A program made the translations under genes and the position numbers. Positions 1 to 7,292 of a stretch of DNA of 10,220 nt are shown here, in pieces. Every line of letters begins with the position of its first letter. Position 1 is the stretch's first letter. The DNA lies in contig DFKH01000071.1 of NCBI GenBank assembly GCA_002373815.1, positions 1 to 10,220 of the forward strand, read 5' to 3'. Source of the DNA: Alphaproteobacteria bacterium UBA3650 (lineage in GTDB: Bacteria > Pseudomonadota > Alphaproteobacteria > CAAHEQ01 > UBA3637). The notes under the pieces are model-generated. The model was not told the DNA's origin, searched no databases, and worked only from the letters and a program-made list of their open reading frames with translations.

Positions 1-22
1 AAAAACCAATCACGATAAAAAT

Positions 23-50
23 AAAATCGGCAAAAGCCGATTTTGTTTTT
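23..50 (+). terminator. Rho-independent terminator of an upstream gene outside the window
   Basis: A perfect 9-bp inverted repeat (AAAATCGGC, 23-31, against GCCGATTTT, 36-44) encloses an AAAA loop and is followed by GTTTTT. This is a textbook intrinsic terminator for a plus-strand gene that ends left of the window. The A-rich flank before the stem could also let it work on the minus strand. It insulates the promoter at 160-187 from upstream transcription. Confidence 0.85.
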
Positions 51-159
51 GTGGCGGAGTTGTAATATTTAACGGTATTAGATATCCAATTTACAGGTAA
101 TAACAGGGATTTTTACGTTTTTTTCAAGGAAACATCTATGTATCTTTGGTTTATAAACC

Positions 160-187
160 TTGACAAAACAATAAAAAAGTCTATAAT
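160..187 (+). promoter_or_regulatory. Sigma-70 type promoter of the NOV-like ATPase gene
   Basis: A -35 box TTGACA (160-165) and a -10 box TATAAT (182-187) both match the consensus exactly, with a 16-bp spacer. Transcription would start near 194, leaving a leader of only about 14 nt. The Shine-Dalgarno AGGA (198-201) lies within that leader, 6 nt before the ATG at 208. No operator-like palindrome is obvious around it, so the sequence suggests constitutive and fairly strong transcription. That reading is inferred from the consensus match alone. Confidence 0.8.
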
Positions 188-207
188 ATATAAAAACAGG
201 AATAACT

Positions 208-3200
208 ATGACACAAAACACGTCTTGGGCGGATAATTATAGAAAACAAAGATTGGCAGATTGGTTTAATCCGCCTGTTTTGTCTGCTGAAATTAAAGCA
301 AAAGATTTAAAATCCTTTATAAACGAGCAAAACCACACCAAGAAGGATTATGATGGGCGTATTTTGCTTGAATTACTGCAAAATGTAGATGATGCAGCAA
401 ATGCATCATCTGATTCAAACGTAAATTCGACCAAATTCGTTTTAGATGGTAGAATTTTAAAAATATTAAACCAAGGCGTCCCATTTAATAGCGAAAAATT
501 GGAAGCTATTTGTATATCACACATATCCACAAAAACAGAAGAAGAATCAGAAACCACGGGTTCCAAGGGTATCGGTTTTAGAGGAATTTTAAATTGGGCA
601 GAAAAAGTAAAAATATATTCAGGGGATTATGCTGTGTGTTTTTCCCAAACAGAATGTAAAAAAGAATTTGAAAGTTATAAAAACACAGATGTATATAAAA
701 AAATATCTACCTTGGAAGAAAACTGGAGTAATAATTTTCCATTTTTGGCGATCCCTTTTAATACAAATTTTCCAATAGAATGGCAAAATGGTAAATATGT
801 CGACGGTGATACATGTTATGATACTTGTATAGAAATAACTTTACAGGAAGATGCAATAGAAATATATAGGCGCTCCGTCGGACATTTTATAAGCAAAGAA
901 ATTGCATCAATGCTATTCTTGTTAAAAATACAGAACGTGTATTTTGTTGATAAAACTGATGGGCGCGAAAATGAAACTCGTGTAAAGATAGAAAAAAGCG
1001 ACATTAAACAGGTCGCAAATGGATTAACATACTCTGTCTTGACTATAACAAATGATGCAAATTCTCAAAAATACCACTTATTTAATAATGCCGCAGAAAC
1101 AATAGCTGTTCCGTTTGATTGGGAAAATAATAAAAAGAACAAATATACATTATATTCAACGTTTCCTATAAACGATCAAGATTGTCCTTTCCCAGTTATA
1201 ATGAACAGTAGAGATTTTGACTTGATTTCTAATAGAAACTCTCTAACAAATTCAGAAAACAACAAAAAAATTATACAAAAATTGCAAGACATGCTGATTA
1301 AGCAGATTGCGCCATACTTCGCAAATCCAGAATTTGGCAATCAAGCCTTAGAAATGGTTGCTTATGATAACAACATAGATCGTACATCTTTTAAAGATAA
1401 TATCGATATAATAGACGAAGTGATCGCCCAACAGGATATTATCTTGACAATGGATGGAAAATACAAGAACTTAAATGATGAACTAAAAAATATACATTAT
1501 AAAGATTACCCCAATTTTATGACAAATTACGATGATTGCTGTTTTATAACAGACGAAGTTTACAACCTTTTAGATTTTTCAGAAAATTTACAAAACAAAA
1601 TACGTTTATTATCCAAACCAGAAGATTTATACGATTTTATAAATAAACAATATATCAAGTGGAATTTACAACAACGTATAACAGTATTATTGTTCTGGTT
1701 AAATAATTTTTCTGATTCAAATATGTTGCCTAAGTTGATTAAGACTAAAAATGATGAATTTTTTACATTTTGCTCTGGTGAACATCAAAATCCTTTCTTG
1801 TATTCGGGATTAAAAATACAAAATCTTCCCAAATGGTTAACGTTAACTATAATCAAAGAAGAAGATCAAAAAGAATTATTTAAACAATTTAAAGAAACTT
1901 TATCACAAGAAGATACTGAACCTCTCGGACGAACAATTTCTCGTAAATATCCTAATTTTTTCGCTAATATGGATAAAAACGAGTTAAGTATAAAAATAAA
2001 TAATCAAGTTAATGCTGATTTTAACAGAGCCGTTGATTTTATCAAATTTTTATACAACAACTACAAAAATGAAAAAAATATCAGCAATGAAAATGATACC
2101 ACTAAATGGTGTGTCCCAACTGCAACCAGGGAAGTTATTGACTCAAACGAAGCCTGTTTTGGTTTTGAATATGGTGACAACAATATAGGAATAAAAATAT
2201 GTGTTGCTGCAGGTTTGGCCAGTATACCATCGGCACAACTCTTTGATATACAACCAGATGAAATTGAAAATTTTAAACGGGTAATAAAATCGTTTTTGAA
2301 GGTGCGTGATAATGTATTACCAAGGGAAGCGCCTATTGTTGATGAAACATATAAACGCGAAGTTAGGCGCGCAAGTGGCAGAGATGTAAAAAACATAAAA
2401 GGCACGACTATACCAGAACTACCATCTATTTTGACCAATGCCGAACAATTTTTAATTTTGGATTGGCTAAAAGAATATATCGTTCCTCAAATAACACCAA
2501 CTGACTATATACGCTGTGACGTCGGCAAATATTACTTTAATCAACCCATGAGTAATCATATTGTGTACCAGTTGCTTCATACAAACTGGATAAATATTGA
2601 TGGTCAAAAGATATCGCCTTTATATTGTCTAATTCCACCAGAAAGAAAAAATGCATATCCCGCAGGATTAGTAAACTTTATTCCAGAATATAAAAAGTAT
2701 AAGACGTTATGGGATTTATTAGATATAAATCAGTATATATATCAATTACCAGATGACATTTTTTATGACATTTTATTAAAATTGCCACAAATAGATACAA
2801 AAGGTGAAATATCCGAAAAAATATATAGAGAAGTAGCAAATGCAGATTTTGACAATTTAAGTCATCTTATATCATCTAACTGTGAAAGCAAACATACCTT
2901 TTTTTCTGCTGGGCAATTGTTCGCCAACAACAGAATAACAACTAAATTTTATTCTGTAGTAGAAGGGGTATATTTCTCAAACGTAAAAAATATAAACCCC
3001 ACGAACAAACCAATTATGAAAACCCCATTGCGAACTGGTAGCATAGATAAATTTAAAGGTATATTTAATGTATCAGAATACAAAGAAGACCTTATTGCTA
3101 ATTATACGGAATGCACCAAACACATTGATAACACACAATTTGAACAAGATTTTCAAGAATTTAAACCATTTGTACGAGCATTAGATGCCACAGATGAATT

Positions 3201-4677
3201 AAACACTGCTATACCAAATATAACCATTTCGTTGTGTTCTGATATACCAATTTTGAACATACCCTCTGATACAAATATTACTTTTAATGATTATGATATT
3301 ATAAGGGCAAAAAATAATAAATTTTGTATATTTTTAAACAAAACTTCTAAATTGGATACACCTAATATTGCTCATAAAATAGGTGAAATATGCGATATTA
3401 TTTCTAAATCTAAAGACATTGTTGATACAGTGACTGCCTTGTATTTACAGGGCAACTGTGAAAACAGAAAACGTTTTTTGGAAGAAAAAGGTTGCGATAT
3501 AAGTTTGTTATCTGAATATAAAGATATAAAACAGTCATTTATAGATACTATACTTGAAATTTGTCCGGATACTAATACAGAAGAATTATTACAAATATAT
3601 CCTATAAACTTTGATGATTTTAAATCATCAGAAAATTTACAGTCCATACGCTCTATACTGACAAAATTAAACACCGATGTTCTAACTTTCCAAGAACATG
3701 GATTTAATGATATTAATTTTGAGGCCAGCAACAGGCAACTATTGATTAATTATATAAATGATAACATACGTCAGTATAAAGAATATTTATACAATGAATT
3801 GTTTGATAAAACTATAGCAGAACAAGAACAATTTGAATCTAAGTTATATGACTTTCAACAACATGCTGGTGATATAGTGCCCAACATTCACAACTTTAAT
3901 CCTAGCGAATATCTGCCAATACCACAGTCCGTAAAACGACATGATTTTACCGATAATATCTTAGAGACTAATTATCAACATTTTATACAACAATGTCCCG
4001 ATAAGCAAATTGCGGTGTGTCTTATCAATGATGATTCAAATAAAAGTTTATTGTGGTTTAAATGTTTCGATGAATTGCGGGCTAGATACGATAACCTTGT
4101 TGCACAAAAAAACGAACAAAATATTGAGTCAAAAGAAAATAATGAATCAGTAACCACAATCATATTAAATATACAACAACACAATGTGACAGATATAGAC
4201 GAACAGACACCTATAAAACAACATTCTACACATGTAGCAGATAGAAAACGCGCGAAAAAGCAGTTTGATCAATCTATCAATGATAAGAAGCAGCAAAAAG
4301 GCAAAGAAGCAGAACAAATGGTATATAATACATTAAAAACACAATATTCCGAAGTTATCTGGGAAAACGGTAATGCTGCTTTAGCACACAATATCATTGG
4401 AACGGGTGATGATTCTGCTGGTTATGATATGCAATACAAGGATGAAAATGGCAACTGGCAATATGTAGAAGTCAAAAATGCTACGCACCCAAACAATGAT
4501 TATTATAGTTTTATAATCACTGCTAACGAGGAACAGTTTGCAAAAGACCATATAGATAATTACAATTTATTTTTAGTTATAGATTCTAATAATGCAATAC
4601 ACTTAACGGGTAAACAAGTATTACATTACATAAGCACCGCGAAAATCGAACAAAAAACGTGTTATATTCCTCAATAA
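208..4677 (+). CDS. NO VEIN/sacsin-like GHKL ATPase with C-terminal DUF3883 (NOV_C) nuclease-like domain
   Basis: A 1489-residue protein. The N terminus carries a Bergerat (GHKL) ATP-binding fold of the sacsin/NO VEIN type: N-box ELLQNVDDA (residues 55-63, with the Mg-binding Asn59), a G1-like LNQGVPF (87-93), STKTEEE (107-113), and the G2 glycine motif GSKGIGF (118-124). Residues from about 150 to 1350 match nothing I recognise and are rich in Asn, Asp, Ile and Lys. The C terminus (about 1360-1489) looks like NOV_C/DUF3883, a PD-(D/E)XK-type fold: GKEAE (1365-1369), GYD with Asp1407, and VEVK with Glu1421 and Lys1423. The presumed catalytic residues are therefore intact. The ATG is chosen from AGGA at 198-201 and the adjacent promoter. 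The gene is monocistronic or loosely linked to the next one, which starts 110 bp downstream. It is visibly more AT-rich than the methyltransferase-terminase genes, suggesting separate acquisition. Bacterial proteins of this architecture are often found near restriction and defence genes. A role as an ATP-driven nuclease in anti-phage defence is inference, and the substrate is unknown. Confidence 0.85.
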   Translation: MTQNTSWADNYRKQRLADWFNPPVLSAEIKAKDLKSFINEQNHTKKDYDGRILLELLQNVDDAANASSDSNVNSTKFVLDGRILKILNQGVPFNSEKLEAICISHISTKTEEESETTGSKGIGFRGILNWAEKVKIYSGDYAVCFSQTECKKEFESYKNTDVYKKISTLEENWSNNFPFLAIPFNTNFPIEWQNGKYVDGDTCYDTCIEITLQEDAIEIYRRSVGHFISKEIASMLFLLKIQNVYFVDKTDGRENETRVKIEKSDIKQVANGLTYSVLTITNDANSQKYHLFNNAAETIAVPFDWENNKKNKYTLYSTFPINDQDCPFPVIMNSRDFDLISNRNSLTNSENNKKIIQKLQDMLIKQIAPYFANPEFGNQALEMVAYDNNIDRTSFKDNIDIIDEVIAQQDIILTMDGKYKNLNDELKNIHYKDYPNFMTNYDDCCFITDEVYNLLDFSENLQNKIRLLSKPEDLYDFINKQYIKWNLQQRITVLLFWLNNFSDSNMLPKLIKTKNDEFFTFCSGEHQNPFLYSGLKIQNLPKWLTLTIIKEEDQKELFKQFKETLSQEDTEPLGRTISRKYPNFFANMDKNELSIKINNQVNADFNRAVDFIKFLYNNYKNEKNISNENDTTKWCVPTATREVIDSNEACFGFEYGDNNIGIKICVAAGLASIPSAQLFDIQPDEIENFKRVIKSFLKVRDNVLPREAPIVDETYKREVRRASGRDVKNIKGTTIPELPSILTNAEQFLILDWLKEYIVPQITPTDYIRCDVGKYYFNQPMSNHIVYQLLHTNWINIDGQKISPLYCLIPPERKNAYPAGLVNFIPEYKKYKTLWDLLDINQYIYQLPDDIFYDILLKLPQIDTKGEISEKIYREVANADFDNLSHLISSNCESKHTFFSAGQLFANNRITTKFYSVVEGVYFSNVKNINPTNKPIMKTPLRTGSIDKFKGIFNVSEYKEDLIANYTECTKHIDNTQFEQDFQEFKPFVRALDATDELNTAIPNITISLCSDIPILNIPSDTNITFNDYDIIRAKNNKFCIFLNKTSKLDTPNIAHKIGEICDIISKSKDIVDTVTALYLQGNCENRKRFLEEKGCDISLLSEYKDIKQSFIDTILEICPDTNTEELLQIYPINFDDFKSSENLQSIRSILTKLNTDVLTFQEHGFNDINFEASNRQLLINYINDNIRQYKEYLYNELFDKTIAEQEQFESKLYDFQQHAGDIVPNIHNFNPSEYLPIPQSVKRHDFTDNILETNYQHFIQQCPDKQIAVCLINDDSNKSLLWFKCFDELRARYDNLVAQKNEQNIESKENNESVTTIILNIQQHNVTDIDEQTPIKQHSTHVADRKRAKKQFDQSINDKKQQKGKEAEQMVYNTLKTQYSEVIWENGNAALAHNIIGTGDDSAGYDMQYKDENGNWQYVEVKNATHPNNDYYSFIITANEEQFAKDHIDNYNLFLVIDSNNAIHLTGKQVLHYISTAKIEQKTCYIPQ

Positions 4678-4787
4678 CATCTTGTGGCTTTACTTAAATA
4701 TATTTTTGTTTTTCACATCTTTTATAGTTTTTTCTGTATTTCTTGGATAACAATGGTACAATCCAATATAAATTTAAGGATGTTTAG

Positions 4788-5525
4788 ATGTTTGATAGTA
4801 CGATATTTTTTACTGCTAATTTTCAATTTCAAGCGCTGTTTCGCGATCATTTGATAATCGCGTTCAATGCATGGGGCGCAATTCAACCAAAAATTATGGA
4901 AAAATTGGCGCATAAACAGTACGACGTTTTAACCGCAGACATCCAAAATTTAATGGAAAATACCACTAAGAAATGTGGCGACGATTTAATTGGATTCATG
5001 GGTAAATTAGACCTTAAAATTTTGAATAAATCAGGTTGGAACGATGAGTTGTGGCAAAAGGTTGCCACCAAATCAAGTATAGAAAATAAACTTTTACTTA
5101 TCGGTGAAATCTTTGTTCAAATACATTGGATTTGGCAATTCATATCAAACAACAAAGACACACAATTGTCACGCAAACATTTGAACGAATTTTTTATGAG
5201 AACTGATACACTCAGAGCCTTGGTTGACAATCTGGCACTGGTTTGCATGAATGGTGAAAGCGGAAAAATTGGCGGTGAAAAGAAAAATCCTGTGCGAGAG
5301 CAATGTAAAGTTATTATTCAATCACCAGAATATAATATCAGACCAAGCGATGCCCGAATGCATTTAGCAGACACAATTCAAAAAATTAAAGGTATATACT
5401 TTGAATTATATGGTGAAGCATTGCAGAAACCAAACAAAAAAGGTGGGGTTAGCCCGTCTGATAAAACAATTACGAACTGGATTTATGAATTTTCCATAAA
5501 TCATTTGCCCGGTAAGCGCGCTTAG
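4788..5525 (+). CDS. Hypothetical protein, possible C-terminal helix-turn-helix
   Basis: A 245-residue protein I do not recognise. It appears soluble and mostly helical, with aromatic-rich stretches (for example IHWIWQFI, 112-119) but no long membrane span or signal peptide. The C-terminal segment GGVSPSDKTITNWIYEF (219-235) resembles the recognition part of a helix-turn-helix, so DNA binding is possible but unproven. The basic, Gly-rich segment at 156-170 may be a loop between an N-terminal helical domain and this end. The start is supported by AAGGA at 4776-4780, 7 nt before the ATG. Upstream, TATAAA (4767-4772) and TACAAT (4757-4762) are possible -10 boxes, but neither has a good -35. It lies between the NOV-like gene and the methyltransferase-terminase unit, on the same strand as both. 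It could be a regulator of either, or an extra component of the packaging cassette. Its composition looks intermediate between the two. Confidence 0.75.
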   Translation: MFDSTIFFTANFQFQALFRDHLIIAFNAWGAIQPKIMEKLAHKQYDVLTADIQNLMENTTKKCGDDLIGFMGKLDLKILNKSGWNDELWQKVATKSSIENKLLLIGEIFVQIHWIWQFISNNKDTQLSRKHLNEFFMRTDTLRALVDNLALVCMNGESGKIGGEKKNPVREQCKVIIQSPEYNIRPSDARMHLADTIQKIKGIYFELYGEALQKPNKKGGVSPSDKTITNWIYEFSINHLPGKRA

Positions 5526-5537
5526 AGAAATCACCAT

Positions 5538-5566
5538 TTGAAAACATATTTTTACCTGCATATATT
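5538..5566 (+). promoter_or_regulatory. Promoter of the methyltransferase-DUF5681-terminase unit
   Basis: TTGAAA (5538-5543) and TATATT (5561-5566) each match the sigma-70 consensus at five of six positions and are 17 bp apart, the optimal spacing. Transcription would start near 5573, giving a leader of about 24 nt that contains the Shine-Dalgarno AGGAGGT (5584-5590), 6 nt before the ATG at 5597. The promoter begins only 13 bp after the stop codon of the preceding gene, so read-through from that gene may also contribute. Confidence 0.6.
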
Positions 5567-5596
5567 GGTTGTGAAAAATAACCAGGAGGTAAAAAT

Positions 5597-6925
5597 ATGA
5601 CAGAATTAAAAATTGAACATGTAAACGTTGAACAATTAAAACCGTATAAAAATAATGCAAAGATTCACAATCCAGACCAAATTAGTCAGATTGCAGATTC
5701 AATCCATCAATTTGGTTTCGTGAATCCAATATTGGTTGATGAAAACAACGAAATAATTGCAGGTCATGGGCGGTTTGAGGCCGCCAAAGTATTAAATCTG
5801 CCTCAAGTTCCCGCGATACGCATTGAACATTTGAACGAAGTTCAAAAACGCAAACTGCGAATTGCCGATAATCGAATATCTGAAAATGGTGGCGGATGGA
5901 ATGCGGATATTTTGAATATAGAAATCAGCGAATTATGCGAACTGGAAGATGTTTCAGACATAACAATTACCGGATTTAATGACATTGAAATCGATCAAAT
6001 CTTGGCAGAACCACGAACCAAAGCAGAAGTACAAAGATTGAATACAGAACCCTATATCGCGGATGATGAAATAATTTCTATTCCCGGTGACATTTGGGAA
6101 TTTGACGGTGGTCACAGAATTATCTGTGGCGACAGCACAAAACGCGAAACTTTTGAAAACCTGATGGGAGATAAGCATGTAAATCTGGTTTTGCAAGATC
6201 CACCATTTAATATAAAAATCAAAGGGTTCGTTTCTGGCAATGGCAGTGTGAAACATCCTGACTTTGCAATGGCCACTGGCGAAATGTCAGATGATGAATT
6301 CGTAGAATTCCTTGGCAAAAACTTTGCACTTTGTTCAGAATATGCCACTGACAACGCCATGATTTTCAATTTCATAGATTGGCGAAATATTATGCCTATG
6401 TTGACCGCGTGTAAGCAACATTTTGCAAAATATGTAAATCTGTGCGTGTGGGTTAAAAAGAAAGCCGGCATGGGCACCCCATATCGCAGTCAACATGAAC
6501 TATGTACAGTGTTTTTAAACAAAGACGGGAAAGTGCCAGACCATATTCAACTGGGTAAATACGGACGCAATCGCAGTAATGTTTGGAATTATTATGGGTG
6601 CAATTCATATGGCCCACACAGAAACGATTTAAAGATGCACCCGACTGTCAAAAGTTTTGAGATGTTGTCTGACATTATGTTAGATGTGACCAGTGTTGGC
6701 GATACCGTTCTTGATTGTTTCTTGGGTTCAGGCAGCACATTGGTTGCTGCTCAACGACACAGACGCGTTTGTTACGGTATTGAATATGAACCAAAATATG
6801 TTGACACCTGTGTAAAACGTTTTTATGAGGCATTCGGTGTTGATGCAACAAATCTGCGGACTGGCAAAACATACACTAAATTATTAGATGAAAAACGCAC
6901 ACACAAGGAGGTGCAAAATGCCTAA
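5597..6925 (+). CDS. DNA methyltransferase with N-terminal ParB-like nuclease domain (beta-class N6-adenine/N4-cytosine type)
   Basis: A 442-residue two-domain protein. Residues about 5-95 form a ParB/sulfiredoxin-like domain: QFGFVNPILVDENNEII (38-54), then the AGHGRFEAAK box (55-64) and RIADNR (88-93). Residues about 160-410 form an S-adenosylmethionine-dependent DNA methyltransferase: catalytic motif IV DPPF (201-204) comes first, then HPTVKS (348-353), the SAM-binding motif I DCFLGSGST (373-381), and the acidic GIEYEPKYVD (394-403). Motif IV before motif I is the beta-class order. DPPF favours N6-adenine methylation but does not exclude N4-cytosine. The recognition sequence cannot be read from the protein. 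The start has a full Shine-Dalgarno at 5584-5590. The 3' end overlaps the next gene by 8 nt. This fusion is common in phages and in alphaproteobacterial mobile regions, usually without a cognate restriction enzyme. It may mark element DNA for protection or packaging (inference). Confidence 0.92.
   Translation: MTELKIEHVNVEQLKPYKNNAKIHNPDQISQIADSIHQFGFVNPILVDENNEIIAGHGRFEAAKVLNLPQVPAIRIEHLNEVQKRKLRIADNRISENGGGWNADILNIEISELCELEDVSDITITGFNDIEIDQILAEPRTKAEVQRLNTEPYIADDEIISIPGDIWEFDGGHRIICGDSTKRETFENLMGDKHVNLVLQDPPFNIKIKGFVSGNGSVKHPDFAMATGEMSDDEFVEFLGKNFALCSEYATDNAMIFNFIDWRNIMPMLTACKQHFAKYVNLCVWVKKKAGMGTPYRSQHELCTVFLNKDGKVPDHIQLGKYGRNRSNVWNYYGCNSYGPHRNDLKMHPTVKSFEMLSDIMLDVTSVGDTVLDCFLGSGSTLVAAQRHRRVCYGIEYEPKYVDTCVKRFYEAFGVDATNLRTGKTYTKLLDEKRTHKEVQNA
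6905..6912 (+). promoter_or_regulatory. Shine-Dalgarno that fixes the DUF5681 gene start
   Basis: AAGGAGGT lies 5 nt before the ATG at 6918, inside the 3' end of the methyltransferase gene. It selects this ATG over the in-frame ATG at 6888, which would add ten residues and has no comparable site. Confidence 0.8.
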
Positions 6926-7292
6926 TGAACAAAAATGCGGTTTTTGCTTACCGCCCAAAGAACACCAATATCAAAAAGGGCAATCTGGTAATCCGAATGG
7001 ACGTCCACGTGGTGTCCGCAATCGCAATACTATTGTTCGTGAACAAATGAACCGCAAAATAACTTTAACAGGTCCAAACGGTAACAGCCGTCGTATTAGC
7101 ACCAAAGAAGGCATTATTGCAAAACAAACCAACAAAGCTCTACAAGGTGACCTGAAATCTGCGAAGTGGGTAATGGAATTAAGCGATGCCGCAGATGCGG
7201 AATACGAAGCAATGTCCGCGGTACGTGAACAACTAAATCACGACGATAAACTAATACTGCAACAATATATCAAACGATATCATGAACAATAG
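6918..7292 (+). CDS. DUF5681 protein, candidate small terminase-like partner
   Basis: A 124-residue basic protein with the DUF5681 signature near the N terminus: YQKGQSGNPNGRPRGVRNR (18-36), followed by helical segments including IAKQTNKALQGDLKSAKWVME (67-87). DUF5681 proteins regularly sit directly before large terminase genes, so a small-subunit-like role in DNA recognition during packaging is plausible. That rests on gene order, not demonstrated activity. An in-frame ATG at 6888 would lengthen the protein, but the strong Shine-Dalgarno at 6905-6912 and the family's usual N terminus favour 6918. The gene overlaps the methyltransferase by 8 nt and the terminase by 11 nt, so the three are translated from one message. 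The N-terminal Cys7 and Cys10 (CGFC) form a CxxC pair, but no second pair follows, so a zinc site is not supported. Confidence 0.85.
   Translation: MPNEQKCGFCLPPKEHQYQKGQSGNPNGRPRGVRNRNTIVREQMNRKITLTGPNGNSRRISTKEGIIAKQTNKALQGDLKSAKWVMELSDAADAEYEAMSAVREQLNHDDKLILQQYIKRYHEQ

Noticed and set aside
51..59. GTGGCGGAG just after the terminator, resembling the edge of a tRNA or attachment site
   Set aside because: Only nine bases, no tRNA arms around it, and I found no matching repeat at the other end of the window.
2061..2438. 125-codon open frame on the minus strand, inside the NOV-like gene
   Set aside because: It lies wholly within a well-supported coding gene, has no recognisable domain and no ribosome binding site of note; it is a shadow frame.
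4757..4772. Promoter for the 245-residue gene (TACAAT or TATAAA as -10)
   Set aside because: Neither has a convincing -35. The TATAAA option would also start transcription within the Shine-Dalgarno, so it is not listed as a feature.
6112..6477. 121-codon open frame on the minus strand, inside the methyltransferase gene
   Set aside because: It overlaps the catalytic core of the methyltransferase and its translation is Cys/Ser/Phe-rich with no motif; a shadow frame.
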